A stretch of DNA of 64,000 nucleotides from Enhydrobacter sp. (lineage in GTDB: Bacteria > Pseudomonadota > Alphaproteobacteria > Reyranellales > Reyranellaceae): contig JAHCJV010000009.1 of NCBI GenBank assembly GCA_026126105.1, positions 1 through 64,000 of the forward strand, in the 5' to 3' direction. The notes beneath the pieces are model-generated. The model was given only the letters and a program-made list of their open reading frames with translations, was not told the origin of the DNA and made no database searches. This document shows, one piece after another, positions 29,380-38,410 of this stretch; position 1 is the stretch's first letter; the number at the start of each line of letters is the position of its first letter. A program made the translations under genes and the position numbers.

Positions 29380-30303
29380 TTGCGGCGAGCGATGTTCCGA
29401 CACGTCTTGGCATCTGGGCTGACTGCCGCCTGTGCGATGCTCGCTGCCATGCTGGTTTACCCGACGTCGGCGCGGGCCGAACCACCAGCGGGCGCAGACG
29501 CCGGAACGGAGGCGGCGGCTAGCAGCGCACGCTCCTTTGTCGACGAGATCTGTCGAACATTGGCGCAGGCAGCGGCCGACAACGATCTTCCCGAGGAATT
29601 CTTCACCCGCCTGATCTGGCAAGAGAGCCGCTTCGACCCGATGGCGGTAAGCCCCGCCGGCGCTCAAGGTATCGCGCAATTCATGCCGCAGACCGCCGCA
29701 ATGCGGGGGCTGATCGACGCGTTCGAGCCGCTGCAGGCACTACGTGAGTCGGCAAGCTACTTGCGCGAGCTGCGCGGCACGTTTCGCGGCAATCTGGGAC
29801 TCGCCGCTGCCGCCTACAATGCCGGCCCTGGCCAGGTCGATGCCTGGCTCGCCGGGCGGGGTTCGCTGCCGTTCGAGACGCAGGCCTACGTCCGTATCGT
29901 CACCGGCTTCGCGGCGGAGGCCTGGACGTTGAAACCCCCGCCGCAGATCGAAGCCTCTAGCGCGCCGACGGGCGCGCGGTGCGTCGAACTGGCCAAGCAG
30001 CTGCGCGATAACAAGCGACATCGTCTTCCGCTCATGTCGAACCCCGCGTGGGGCCCGTGGGGCGTCCAGCTTGCCGGCAACTGGTCGGAAGGCGGTGTGC
30101 TCGCCAGCTACGAGCGGCTGCGCCGCAAGTACGACGCCATCCTCGGCGATCGGCTGCCCCTGGTGCTCGACGCACGCCGGGGAACGGGCGCTGCCTTCCT
30201 CGTTCGAGTGTCCGAAGAAAGTCGGGCGGACGCGAATGCGCTGTGTGCCAGGCTGCGCGCCGCGGGCGGGAACTGCATGGTCATCCGTAATCCTCGTCGC
30301 TGA
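29380..30303 (+). CDS. Lytic transglycosylase (SLT domain), second tandem copy
   Basis: 307-residue paralogue of the preceding gene. It has a signal peptide (ASGLTAACAMLAAMLVYPTS ending ARA), catalytic Glu in LIWQESRFDPMAVS, GAQGIAQFMPQTA, AAAAYNAGPGQVDAW and the same C-terminal SPOR-like tail (FLVRVSEESRADANALCARL). The two proteins align essentially without gaps from the DLPEEFFTR block to the end, so this is a tandem duplication. TTG at 29380 is 9 nt after GGGGAGG and is preferred; ATG at 29392 is the alternative. Confidence 0.92.
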   Translation: MRRAMFRHVLASGLTAACAMLAAMLVYPTSARAEPPAGADAGTEAAASSARSFVDEICRTLAQAAADNDLPEEFFTRLIWQESRFDPMAVSPAGAQGIAQFMPQTAAMRGLIDAFEPLQALRESASYLRELRGTFRGNLGLAAAAYNAGPGQVDAWLAGRGSLPFETQAYVRIVTGFAAEAWTLKPPPQIEASSAPTGARCVELAKQLRDNKRHRLPLMSNPAWGPWGVQLAGNWSEGGVLASYERLRRKYDAILGDRLPLVLDARRGTGAAFLVRVSEESRADANALCARLRAAGGNCMVIRNPRR

Positions 30304-30515
30304 GATGTCTCTTCCACGGCTCGCCTGCTAAGCTCACCCCTGTGATTGCCGTCTGCACCGTCTTTCGTGGCGTATTGTTCGCGCTGGCGCTTTCGGCCCG
30401 CGCGCAGACCGGCCACATCCTCAGTTCACGTCGGGCATTGTGGTGCTGGGGCATGGCGCCGGCGGTCCACGCCAGCCTGCGGTCATGGGCTTGAAGAATG
30501 AGAGAGGGTTTGAGA

Positions 30516-31508
30516 ATGTCATTTCGAGCTTTGGTGCTTACCCAGGGGTCCGACCGCAAGGTGAGCGGTGCGATCGAGACACTCGACGACAGCCGGCTGC
30601 CGCCGGGCGATGTCACGGTCGCCGTCGACTATTCGACGCTGAACTACAAGGACGGGCTGGTGCTGACGAGCGGCGGCGGGCTGGTCAAGAGCTGGCCGCA
30701 TGTCGGCGGAATCGATTTCGCCGGCACGGTCGAGGCGTCGGACAATCCCGCCTTCACGCCGGGTGACAAGGTAGTGCTGAACGGCTGGCGCGTCGGCGAG
30801 CTGCACTGGGGTGGGTATGCCACCAGGGCGCGGGTCAAGGGCGACTGGCTGGTCAAGCTGCCGTCGTCGATCTCGGCCAAGCGCGCAATGGCGATCGGGA
30901 CCGCTGGCTACACCTCGATGCTCTGCGTGATGGCGCTGGAGAAGCATGGCGTGCGGCCTGAATCGGGCGAGGTTCTGGTGACCGGCGCGGCGGGCGGGGT
31001 CGGCTCGGTCGCCGTCGCGATCCTGGCCAGGCTCGGCTACCAGGTGGTTGCGGCCACCGGCCGGCCGCAGGAGGGCGATTACCTCAAGCAGCTTGGCGCG
31101 GCGACGATCCTCGACCGCAAGGAGCTTACCGAGGCGCCGGACCGGCCGCTTCTGTCGGAGCGCTATGCCGGCGTGGTCGACACCGTGTCGGGCGTCATGT
31201 TCGCCCGTGCGCTTGCCCAGCTGAAATATGGCGGCGCGGCTGCAGTGTGCGGCCTGGCCGGTGGGGCGGCGTTCCCCGGCTCGATACTTCCCTTCATCCT
31301 GCGCGGCGTTTCGGTATTCGGCATTGACTCGGTGATGCTGCCCAAGGCACCGCGCGAAAATGCGTGGAAGCGGCTCGGATCGGACCTGCCGCTCGACAAG
31401 CTCGATTCCACCGTGAGCGAGGCTGGATTGGGCGACCTCCCAAGTCTGGCCCCAAAAATCCTCAAAGGCGAGATACGGGGCCGCGTGGTCGTCGACGTGA
31501 ACAAGTGA
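30516..31508 (+). CDS. acuI: Acrylyl-CoA reductase (AcuI/YhdH-type MDR oxidoreductase)
   Basis: 330-residue medium-chain dehydrogenase/reductase of the YhdH/AcuI group, which reduces acryloyl-CoA to propionyl-CoA with NADPH. The recognisable start MSFRALVLTQ is followed by DYSTLNYKDGL and VGGIDFAGTVE. The nucleotide-binding loop is VLVTGAAGGVGSVAVAILA, then ATGRPQEGDYLKQLGA. No structural-zinc cysteines are present, as expected for this group. ATG at 30516 matches the family start; 30498 is in frame but adds six residues. It precedes the aminotransferase gene by 69 nt, and both could act in C3 metabolism. Confidence 0.92.
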   Translation: MSFRALVLTQGSDRKVSGAIETLDDSRLPPGDVTVAVDYSTLNYKDGLVLTSGGGLVKSWPHVGGIDFAGTVEASDNPAFTPGDKVVLNGWRVGELHWGGYATRARVKGDWLVKLPSSISAKRAMAIGTAGYTSMLCVMALEKHGVRPESGEVLVTGAAGGVGSVAVAILARLGYQVVAATGRPQEGDYLKQLGAATILDRKELTEAPDRPLLSERYAGVVDTVSGVMFARALAQLKYGGAAAVCGLAGGAAFPGSILPFILRGVSVFGIDSVMLPKAPRENAWKRLGSDLPLDKLDSTVSEAGLGDLPSLAPKILKGEIRGRVVVDVNK

Positions 31509-31526
31509 TAGATATTGCGCGACAAC

Positions 31527-31559
31527 GTCATTCCGCGCGGAGCGAGGGATGACATCTCC
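31527..31559. repeat. Intergenic palindromic element (GTCATTCC...GGATGAC type)
   Basis: The segment between acuI and the aminotransferase starts GTCATTCCGCGCGGAGCG and ends AGGGATGACATCTCC. GTCAT/ATGAC arms and the internal CCGCGCGG make it palindromic. Its wording closely resembles the GTCATTCCGAGCGCAGCGAG-type dispersed elements seen in many bacterial intergenic regions. It may be one copy of a dispersed repeat; no second full copy was spotted in the window. Confidence 0.4.
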
Positions 31560-31577
31560 GTCGGATAAGGACCCCGC

Positions 31578-32903
31578 ATGACCCCGCCGAAATCAGCGCC
31601 CGTTGCCAACAATCTCGACGCCTTCTTCATGCCGTTCACCGCGAACCGGCAATTCAAGGCCAATCCGCGCATGCTGTCGAAGGCCAAGGGCGTGCACTAC
31701 TGGACGCCTGAAGGCCGCAAGATCATCGACGGCACGGCCGGCTTGTGGTGCGTGAATGCGGGCCATGGTCGCGAGGAGATCAAGGCGGCGATCGCGCAGC
31801 AGTTGGAGGAAATGGACTATGCGCCATCCTTCCAGATGGGCCATCCCAAGGCGTTCGAGCTGGCGGCGCGCCACGCCGCCCTCCTGCCTGGCGACCTGAA
31901 CCATGCCTTTTATTGCAACTCGGGCTCGGAGGCCGTCGACAGCGCGCTCAAGATCGCGCTCGCCTATCACCGCGCCAACGGCCAGGGCACCCGCACCCGC
32001 TTCGTCGGCCGTGAGCGCGGTTACCATGGCGTCGGTTTCGGCGGCATCTCGGTCGGCGGCATGGTCAATAATCGCAAATGGTTCGGCGCGATGCTGCCGG
32101 GCGTCGACCACCTGCCGCACACCCACCTGACGCAGAATGCCTTCTCCAAAGGCCAGCCCGAGCACGGAGCGCATCTTGCCGACGCGCTTGAAGGAATCGT
32201 GGGATTGCACGATGCGTCGAACATCGCCGCCGTCATCGTCGAGCCCTGCGCTGGCTCGACCGGCTATTTGCCGCCGCCGAAGGGATATCTCGAGCGGCTG
32301 CGTCAGATCTGCGATAAGCACGGCATCTTGCTGATCTTCGATGAGGTCATTACCGGCTTCGGGCGCCTCGGCACCAGCTTCGCAGCGGAGAAGTTCGGGG
32401 TGATCCCCGACCTCATGACCGTCGCGAAGGGCATCTCCAACGCGACCGTGCCGATGGGCGGTGTCTTCGTGCGCAAGCACGTGTTCGACGGGCTGATGCA
32501 GGGACCGGAAGGCGCGATCGACCTGTTCCACGGCTACACCTACTCGGCGCATCCTCTGGCGGTCGCCGCGGCTTCGGCCGTGCTCGACATATACAAGGAC
32601 GAGGCGCTGTTCCAGCGCTCGGCCGAGCTTTCGAGCTACTGGGAAGACGGCGTGCACTCGCTCAAGGGCCTTCCCAACGTCACAGACATCCGCAACCTCG
32701 GTCTCGCGGCGGGCATCGACCTGGCGCCTGAAGCCGTCGCAGGCACGCGCGGCTTCAAGGCCTTCACCAAGGCTTTCGAACTTGGCCTGATGGTCCGCCA
32801 GTCGGGCGATGCGATCGCGATGTCTCCGCCGCTCGTGATCGAGAAGGCGCAGATCGACGAGATCATCGACATCACCGCACAGACGATCAAGGCGGTCGCC
32901 TAG
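31578..32903 (+). CDS. Class III aminotransferase, beta-alanine/omega-amino acid:pyruvate type
   Basis: 441-residue PLP enzyme of the omega-aminotransferase group. The start region NNLDAFFMPFTANRQFKANP matches beta-alanine:pyruvate transaminases. FYCNSGSEAVDSALKIA is the phosphate-binding block and FDEVITGFGRLG contains the PLP-contacting Asp. The Schiff-base lysine is Lys284 in TVAKGISNATVPMG. It likely transfers the amino group of beta-alanine or another omega-amine to pyruvate. It follows acuI on the same strand and precedes the cardiolipin synthase gene by 6 nt. Confidence 0.93.
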   Translation: MTPPKSAPVANNLDAFFMPFTANRQFKANPRMLSKAKGVHYWTPEGRKIIDGTAGLWCVNAGHGREEIKAAIAQQLEEMDYAPSFQMGHPKAFELAARHAALLPGDLNHAFYCNSGSEAVDSALKIALAYHRANGQGTRTRFVGRERGYHGVGFGGISVGGMVNNRKWFGAMLPGVDHLPHTHLTQNAFSKGQPEHGAHLADALEGIVGLHDASNIAAVIVEPCAGSTGYLPPPKGYLERLRQICDKHGILLIFDEVITGFGRLGTSFAAEKFGVIPDLMTVAKGISNATVPMGGVFVRKHVFDGLMQGPEGAIDLFHGYTYSAHPLAVAAASAVLDIYKDEALFQRSAELSSYWEDGVHSLKGLPNVTDIRNLGLAAGIDLAPEAVAGTRGFKAFTKAFELGLMVRQSGDAIAMSPPLVIEKAQIDEIIDITAQTIKAVA

Positions 32904-32909
32904 CGGGAT

Positions 32910-34328
32910 GTGATCGCCACCGGAGGCTTGGCCTGGTTCCTCGGTGAGCTTGCCGCGCTGGCGCATATCGTCATCGCGGCCAGCGTCACCGTTCACGTCC
33001 TCCTCTACAAACGCAACGTCGGTACCTCGATCTCCTGGATGGGGATCGCCTGGTTGTCGCCTTTCGTCGGTGGGTTGCTCTATTACGCGTTCGGGGTGAA
33101 CAGGGTAAAACGGCGGGCGTTGCGCCTGCGGCGCAAACGCAGCCATACGTTCCTGGTCGACGAGGTCACGCCCGATGCGCCTGACGCCGGGCCGCTGACG
33201 CCGCTGGAATATGCCATCGGCCGGCTTACCGGCCTGTCCGCCGAGCCGGGCAACAAGATCGAGCTGTTGCGCAACGGTGACAACACCTATCCCGCCATGC
33301 TGGCGGCAATCGATGCGGCGGAAGCAAGTGTCGGGCTGTGCAGCTACATCTTCCGTGACGACGAAGCGGGTATGCCGTTTATCGAGGCGCTAATCCGGGC
33401 TCACCGCCGCGGGGTGCAGGTGAGGGTGCTGATCGATGGCATTGGCGGGGGGTACTTCCGGTCGGGCACCTATAGCCGGCTGCACGAGGCCGGCGTGCCG
33501 GTCGACCGCTTCCTCCATTCCTACGTGCCGTGGAAGACGCCTTTCCTCAACCTGCGCAACCATCGCAAGCTCATGGTGGTGGATGGCCGCGTCGCTTTCA
33601 CGGGCGGTATCAATATCGGCCATGAAAACCTGCTGGCCACCAATCCCCCGCATCCAGTGCGCGACACGCATTTCCGGCTGGAAGGGCCGGTCGTGGAGCA
33701 GCTCACCGAGGCTTTCGCTGACGACTGGCTGTACGAAACGGGTGAGCGGCTGCTGGACGACGCCTGGTTCCCCGACCTCTGTCCCGTCGGCGACGCCATC
33801 GCGCGCGTGATCACGTCGGGACCCGATGAGGACCTCGAGCAGATCGAGTTTGCGATGCTGCACGCGATCAGCTGTGCACGCCGCTCGATCCGCGTGGTGA
33901 CCCCTTATTTTCTCCCGCCCGACATTCTCGCGACCGCGCTCAGCCTTGCCGCCATGCGCGGCGTTGCCGTCGATGTCGTGGTGCCGGAGAATTCAAACCA
34001 CATGGTCCTCGACTGGGCACGCCGTGCACCGTTGCGCACCGTGTTGGAAGCGGGCTGCCGCGTCTGGCTGCTGCCGGCGCCGTTCGACCATTCCAAGCTG
34101 ATGATGATCGACGAGGCATGGTCGCTGATCGGCAGCGCGAACTGGGATATCCGCAGCTTGCGGCTCAATTTCGAGCTCAATGTCGAGATTCAGAACGAGG
34201 CCTTCGCCCGGCGCCTTGGGGAAGTCGCGTCCAACGGTCGCCTGCTCACTCTGGCGGAAGTCGAAGGCGCTTCCCTCGCCAGAAGGCTGCGCGACAACGC
34301 CGCCCGCCTTATGCAGCCGTATCTCTAA
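32910..34328 (+). CDS. cls: Cardiolipin synthase / phospholipase D family protein
   Basis: 472-residue inner-membrane phospholipase D-type enzyme that probably joins phosphatidylglycerols to make cardiolipin. Two N-terminal membrane segments (LAALAHIVIAASVTVHVLLY and ISWMGIAWLSPFVGGLLYYA) precede two HKD motifs. The first is NHRKLMVVDG (His218, Lys220, Asp225) and the second DHSKLMMIDEAW (His394, Lys396, Asp401), with FTGGINIG and IGSANWD after them. Translation starts at GTG 32910, six bases after the aminotransferase stop. Confidence 0.93.
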   Translation: MIATGGLAWFLGELAALAHIVIAASVTVHVLLYKRNVGTSISWMGIAWLSPFVGGLLYYAFGVNRVKRRALRLRRKRSHTFLVDEVTPDAPDAGPLTPLEYAIGRLTGLSAEPGNKIELLRNGDNTYPAMLAAIDAAEASVGLCSYIFRDDEAGMPFIEALIRAHRRGVQVRVLIDGIGGGYFRSGTYSRLHEAGVPVDRFLHSYVPWKTPFLNLRNHRKLMVVDGRVAFTGGINIGHENLLATNPPHPVRDTHFRLEGPVVEQLTEAFADDWLYETGERLLDDAWFPDLCPVGDAIARVITSGPDEDLEQIEFAMLHAISCARRSIRVVTPYFLPPDILATALSLAAMRGVAVDVVVPENSNHMVLDWARRAPLRTVLEAGCRVWLLPAPFDHSKLMMIDEAWSLIGSANWDIRSLRLNFELNVEIQNEAFARRLGEVASNGRLLTLAEVEGASLARRLRDNAARLMQPYL

Positions 34329-34343
34329 CGCCGGGAGCGCGTG

Positions 34344-35021
34344 TCAGCGAAATGCCGCGCGGATCTTGACCAGCCGACGGCGGGCGCGCTGAAAAGCGTG
34401 CGCCTTCGCCCGTGCCTCCGCGACCTGAAGGTCGAGCACGATCGGCTTGTGGTCCGAGGGTCCGAAATCGAGCGTTCCGGTGAAGCTGCAGGCGAGGCCG
34501 TGAGCGAGGCAGCGATCGAGACGAAAGGGCACGACGTCACCGCCAAAATGCGTCACCTCTCGGGGGCCGACATCGGCGAAACCAGGAATGAAACTGGGCC
34601 CGACGGCGTTGTAGTCGCCGATGATGGCCGACGGCTTGCCCTGCAGTGTCGCAGCGATGCGCATGAGCTGGCGCCGATTGAGGAGCTGGCCGTGCGAGAG
34701 ATGGACGTTGGCGAAAGTGATCTCGCCGATCTGGACGATCTGGCTGCGCCGCTGCGGCAGCCTGCCGGGCAGGGGAGACGCCGGCAGCGGCAGCACCTGG
34801 GGCGTCGGGAAGTTGTGCCGGCTCCAAACCGCCAGACCGTGGATACGGCCGGGCCACGGCAGGCGATGATAGTGGCCGGGCATTCTGGCGGGCAGCGCGT
34901 CCATGTGCTGCGTCACCTCCTGCATGAGCAGGACGTCGGGCCGCTCACGCTCGAGCAGCGCGACGACGTCGCCGACGGCGGCCCCTTGCAGCCGCAACAG
35001 ATTCCAACTGATGACCCGCAT
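34344..35021 (-). CDS. Endonuclease/exonuclease/phosphatase family protein
   Basis: 225-residue protein of the EEP (DNase I-like) superfamily of phosphodiesterases. Motifs are MRVISWNLLRLQG (Asn), VLLMQEVTQ (metal-binding Glu), ITFANVHLSHGQ, SAIIGDYNAVGP (Asp/Asn) and the terminal SDHKPIVLDL (catalytic His). ATG at 35021 gives the family N terminus; about 290 codons of open frame upstream belong to the antisense of the neighbouring dehydrogenase gene. No signal peptide. The target may be nucleic acid, inositol phosphate or lipid. It is divergent from the DenD-like gene with 72 nt between. Confidence 0.9.
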   Translation of the reverse strand: MRVISWNLLRLQGAAVGDVVALLERERPDVLLMQEVTQHMDALPARMPGHYHRLPWPGRIHGLAVWSRHNFPTPQVLPLPASPLPGRLPQRRSQIVQIGEITFANVHLSHGQLLNRRQLMRIAATLQGKPSAIIGDYNAVGPSFIPGFADVGPREVTHFGGDVVPFRLDRCLAHGLACSFTGTLDFGPSDHKPIVLDLQVAEARAKAHAFQRARRRLVKIRAAFR

Positions 35022-35093
35022 CCCGGCCCAACATAGACTGTACGCAACGTTCTGTGCACACTCGGCGCTGCAAAAAATTGGGACGGGACGAAC

Positions 35094-36095
35094 ATGAAGG
35101 TGTTGATCACCGGCGGCGGCGGCTTCCTTGGCAAGAAGCTGGCGCGACGCATCCTGCAGCAGGGCACGCTGGCGGACGCCAACGGCAAGCAGCATAGCAT
35201 TGCCGAGCTGCTGCTGTTCGATGTCGGCGTCGCGAGCGGTCCCGGGCTCGACGATCCGCGGGTCAAGGCGGTAGCCGGCGACATCGCCAATTTTGCCACC
35301 GTGCAGTCGGTCGTCCAGGGCGCTTCGACTGTGTTCCATTTTGCCGCAGTGGTGAGCGCCGGCGCCGAAGCGGATTTCGACCTGGGATATCGGGTCAATC
35401 TGGACGGCACGCGGAATGTGCTGGAAGCCTGTCGCGCGCTCGGCACCAATCCCAGAGTCGTGTTTACCTCCTCGCTGGCTGCCTATGGTGGCGACCTGCC
35501 GCCAGCGGTGACGGACGATACGCCGCTCACGCCGCAAACCTCTTACGGCGCACAAAAGTCGATCGGCGAGTTCCTGATCCGCGATTACACCCGCAAGGGC
35601 TTCCTGCGCGGCACGGCCGTCAGGTTGCCGACGATCTGCGTGCGCACGGGGCTTCCCAACAAGGCGGCCTCGACCTGGGCGAGCTCGGTGGTGCGGGAGC
35701 CGCTGACCGGTGTCGACGTCGTCTGCCCGGTGACGCCGGAAACCGTCATGGTGGTGCTGAGCCCGCGCAAGACGGTGGAAGCCTTCGTTCGCTTGCACGA
35801 CCTGCCGCACGAGGCCTTCGGCCCTGGCCGGACCCTGCTGCTGAACGGCATCAACGTCACGGCGAAGGAACTCGAGCAGGCTGTCGGCCGCCATTCAGGC
35901 AACCGCAAGGTCGGCAAGGTCGTGTGGCAGCACGATCCGGCGATCCAGAAGATCTGCGACGGCTGGCCTCAGGGCATCGAATCGGCACGCTCGCGGCGGC
36001 TCGGATTCGAGATCGACAGGGATCTCGACGAAGTGGTCCGCCATTTCATCGCCGACGACCTCGACGAGCAGATGAAGATCGCGAACCCGGGTTGA
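35094..36095 (+). CDS. denD: NAD-dependent epimerase/dehydratase family, DenD-like (D-erythronate dehydrogenase)
   Basis: 333-residue extended short-chain dehydrogenase. The NAD-binding motif is VLITGGGGFLGKKLARRIL at the N terminus. FHFAAVVSAGAEADFDLGYR is the AA-V region, and FTSSLAAYGG with SYGAQKSIGE supplies Ser, Tyr151 and Lys155. The overall pattern resembles DenD, which oxidises D-erythronate C2 for four-carbon acid sugar catabolism. The usual partner genes (kinase, decarboxylase, isomerase) are not adjacent, so the substrate assignment is moderate. Confidence 0.85.
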   Translation: MKVLITGGGGFLGKKLARRILQQGTLADANGKQHSIAELLLFDVGVASGPGLDDPRVKAVAGDIANFATVQSVVQGASTVFHFAAVVSAGAEADFDLGYRVNLDGTRNVLEACRALGTNPRVVFTSSLAAYGGDLPPAVTDDTPLTPQTSYGAQKSIGEFLIRDYTRKGFLRGTAVRLPTICVRTGLPNKAASTWASSVVREPLTGVDVVCPVTPETVMVVLSPRKTVEAFVRLHDLPHEAFGPGRTLLLNGINVTAKELEQAVGRHSGNRKVGKVVWQHDPAIQKICDGWPQGIESARSRRLGFEIDRDLDEVVRHFIADDLDEQMKIANPG

Positions 36096-36145
36096 GCCGG
36101 CGTCAGCGAGCAATGCGCGATCCACTGGAATGAATTAGTCCGTCC

Positions 36146-36961
36146 TTAGCGGCCGAAGAACATTCGAAATCCATTCTGGATGTGCCGCCACGGCGACCAG
36201 ACATTGCGCGCCCCCATCATGTGCCAGCGATGAGGCTGGTTGTCGGGCCCCGCAATAGAGCCCGCCTCCGGCATGAAGGACGTGATGCCGACCGCGTCGG
36301 TGTCCCATGGACCCGTTGTCTTGAAGATCGTGCTCGGGCAGTTGTAGGCCTGCAACGCGCGCGACAGTCCGCCCGCGATGAAATCCATATAGCGCGGCAG
36401 GCTCTCGGGCCGGCAGAAATAGCCGCGGTTGAAGGCAACCGCCAGCAGGCGGAAGTGGAACGGGTTCTTCTCGAGGTAGCGCACGGACTCAGTGGTATTG
36501 GCCGGGTAGCGCGGCGAGAAGAAATCGTCGATCACCACCAGCCCGTCGGTGCGCACGATCTGGTTGGCCAGTTCGAGTTCGCTATAGACCGCTGAGCCGG
36601 TATGTTCGCCGTCAATGTGCATCCAGCGCACCGTCTGATGCATCGCCCGCAGATCGAGGCGGCCCGGCAGTTCGCTCGAAGGTGCCGCAATGGTCACTAT
36701 GTTGCGGTTCGTGGCCCCGACGCCCTCGAACGCCATGCTGAGCGCCGGCACATCGACCTGAATGTCGCACAGGTAGAGAGTCTCGTCATCGCGGCAATAG
36801 GAGGCAAGCACCGAGGCCGAGCGGCCGCGCCAGACACCGATCTCAAAGAGGTTACCATGCACGTTTTCCGCCTGGAAATCGAGAAGGCTGCGCCACAAGG
36901 CATAAGAATGCGCGCCGAACCAGCCCGGTATTGCGTCGACCTTCTGCCAAGTGAGCGTCAT
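36146..36961 (-). CDS. Class I SAM-dependent methyltransferase-like protein
   Basis: 271-residue protein with a class I methyltransferase core of the Methyltransf_24 type. Motif I is NLFEIGVWRGRSASVLASY, followed by acidic DIQVDV, and MHIDGEHTGSAVYSELEL with LVVIDDFF as the later strands. ATG at 36961 is used; in-frame sequence extends further upstream without a better start. It is divergent from two polytopic membrane proteins (90 nt gap). Such enzymes sit beside glycan and secondary-metabolite genes, so a role in modifying a surface glycan is possible. The substrate is unknown. Confidence 0.8.
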   Translation of the reverse strand: MTLTWQKVDAIPGWFGAHSYALWRSLLDFQAENVHGNLFEIGVWRGRSASVLASYCRDDETLYLCDIQVDVPALSMAFEGVGATNRNIVTIAAPSSELPGRLDLRAMHQTVRWMHIDGEHTGSAVYSELELANQIVRTDGLVVIDDFFSPRYPANTTESVRYLEKNPFHFRLLAVAFNRGYFCRPESLPRYMDFIAGGLSRALQAYNCPSTIFKTTGPWDTDAVGITSFMPEAGSIAGPDNQPHRWHMMGARNVWSPWRHIQNGFRMFFGR

Positions 36962-37051
36962 CGTGAGCCTTGCTAACAGCGCCGTATTGACGCTGCAAGG
37001 TCTCTCGTCTTGCCTGCCATGGATCGGTCCTGTAGACGCCCAATCTGCGGC

Positions 37052-38404
37052 ATGATTTCCAGAACCACGGCATATCGGGCGACCGTCGCACTGATCTGGG
37101 CGCTGGCACTCTGGCATAGCTGGACTTCCCGTGGCCTGTTCGTCGATGGCGCGAATTTCCTGGTGCATGTCGTGCGCGGGGAGCAGTTCTTCGACTTCTA
37201 CGATCCGCGGCGCTACGCGATGGTGGCCGGGCAGATCCCGGTCATGATCGCGGTGACGCTAGGCAATACGGACGTGCATCTGCTCGCGCGCCTTCTGTCG
37301 CTCGGTCTGTTCGGCCTGCCGACCATCTTCTACACCCTCGCGCTGCACCGCGCGAAAGACGACCCCATTCTGCTGGCGATCGTCATCGCCGCGATTGGGC
37401 TGGTGTTCATGACGACGTCGTTCTTCATCGTCGGCGAGTACAACACGCTCTATGCCGTCGTGATGCTGATGGGCGTCTGGCTCGCCACCGCCGATCGCCT
37501 GACAATCTCCGACGGACTGGTGCTGGCGCTGCTCGCGCTGTTCTCGATCCGCATCTACGAGACCATGATCTATCTCGGTCCGCTGCTCTGCCTTCTCATT
37601 CTGTGGAAGGTATGGCGAGCCCCGTCGCGGCCGATCGTCGCCACGGGGCTCCATGTACTGGCGGCGGGGTTCGCGATCCGCGCTATGACGGTGGCAATCT
37701 ACTCGGTCGTTCATCCCCACCAGCCGGAGCATCTCGAGGAAGTCTGGCTCTGGGCAATCAATTTCTGGCAGAACCTGCAGTTCGATCTCGCTCTCGCTGC
37801 GACGTTGGTCGTCGTCGTCTGGGCGCTGCTCAAGCCGACCGATCTGGCGTCCAATCGCCCCTACGCTTACGGGGCAGTTTTCCTGGTGCTGCTGGCGCTG
37901 TCGCCACTGCTCGCCCTGACCGACGGGCTCGTCCGTCCGCTCGCCAAGTCGCAGTATGTTGCGCGCACGGTGAGCGGGTTGATCATCGCAACGATGGTCG
38001 TGGTGTGCGTCGCCTATCGCGCTACGCCGGCTGTGCGCCTGCCGTTGTTCGAGGTGCTGCGCCAGCCAAGCGCGGCCAAGCGGCTGCTGTCCTACGCGTT
38101 CGTCATGCTGCTCGCAGGAGTGCCCGCCGACCTGCAGCTGACCCAGTCGTGGATCGGCTACCTCGATGCAATCCGCACCACCATCCAGTCGCGCAGCGGG
38201 GTCATCCCGGTCGAGGACACGCCACTGGCGCGACCGCCTCATTCGTTGTTTGTCGAGGACTGGGTGCTTACCACCCAGAGCGTAGTGATGCGCGGTAAGC
38301 CATCCAACGGAGTCATCGCCCCACGTCGGTCTTACGGTGACGCATGGGTGCCGTTCCCGCCGGAGGAGCTGCCGAACATGGGCCGCTTCTACTGGCGCGA
38401 CTAG
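37052..38404 (+). CDS. Polytopic membrane protein of unknown family (tandem copy 1)
   Basis: 450-residue integral membrane protein with roughly ten hydrophobic segments. It has an early loop GLFVDGANFLVHVVRGEQFF and DFYDPRRYAM, the segment FMTTSFFIVGEYNTLYAVVM, YLGPLLCLLILW, and a soluble C terminus from about residue 370 (VEDTPLARPPHSLFVEDWVL). The arrangement recalls GT-C glycosyltransferases, which have an acidic residue in the first loop, but no family can be named. ATG at 37052 is preferred over 37010. A paralogue follows after 6 nt, so the two are surely co-transcribed. Confidence 0.8.
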   Translation: MISRTTAYRATVALIWALALWHSWTSRGLFVDGANFLVHVVRGEQFFDFYDPRRYAMVAGQIPVMIAVTLGNTDVHLLARLLSLGLFGLPTIFYTLALHRAKDDPILLAIVIAAIGLVFMTTSFFIVGEYNTLYAVVMLMGVWLATADRLTISDGLVLALLALFSIRIYETMIYLGPLLCLLILWKVWRAPSRPIVATGLHVLAAGFAIRAMTVAIYSVVHPHQPEHLEEVWLWAINFWQNLQFDLALAATLVVVVWALLKPTDLASNRPYAYGAVFLVLLALSPLLALTDGLVRPLAKSQYVARTVSGLIIATMVVVCVAYRATPAVRLPLFEVLRQPSAAKRLLSYAFVMLLAGVPADLQLTQSWIGYLDAIRTTIQSRSGVIPVEDTPLARPPHSLFVEDWVLTTQSVVMRGKPSNGVIAPRRSYGDAWVPFPPEELPNMGRFYWRD

Positions 38405-38410
38405 CGCGGG

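Noticed and set aside
31593..33146. A 517-codon minus-strand open frame
   Set aside because: Antisense to the class III aminotransferase; no domain in its translation.
34344..35894. A 516-codon minus-strand open frame
   Set aside because: Only codons from 35021 match an EEP-family protein; the upstream part is antisense to the DenD-like gene, which has clear SDR motifs.
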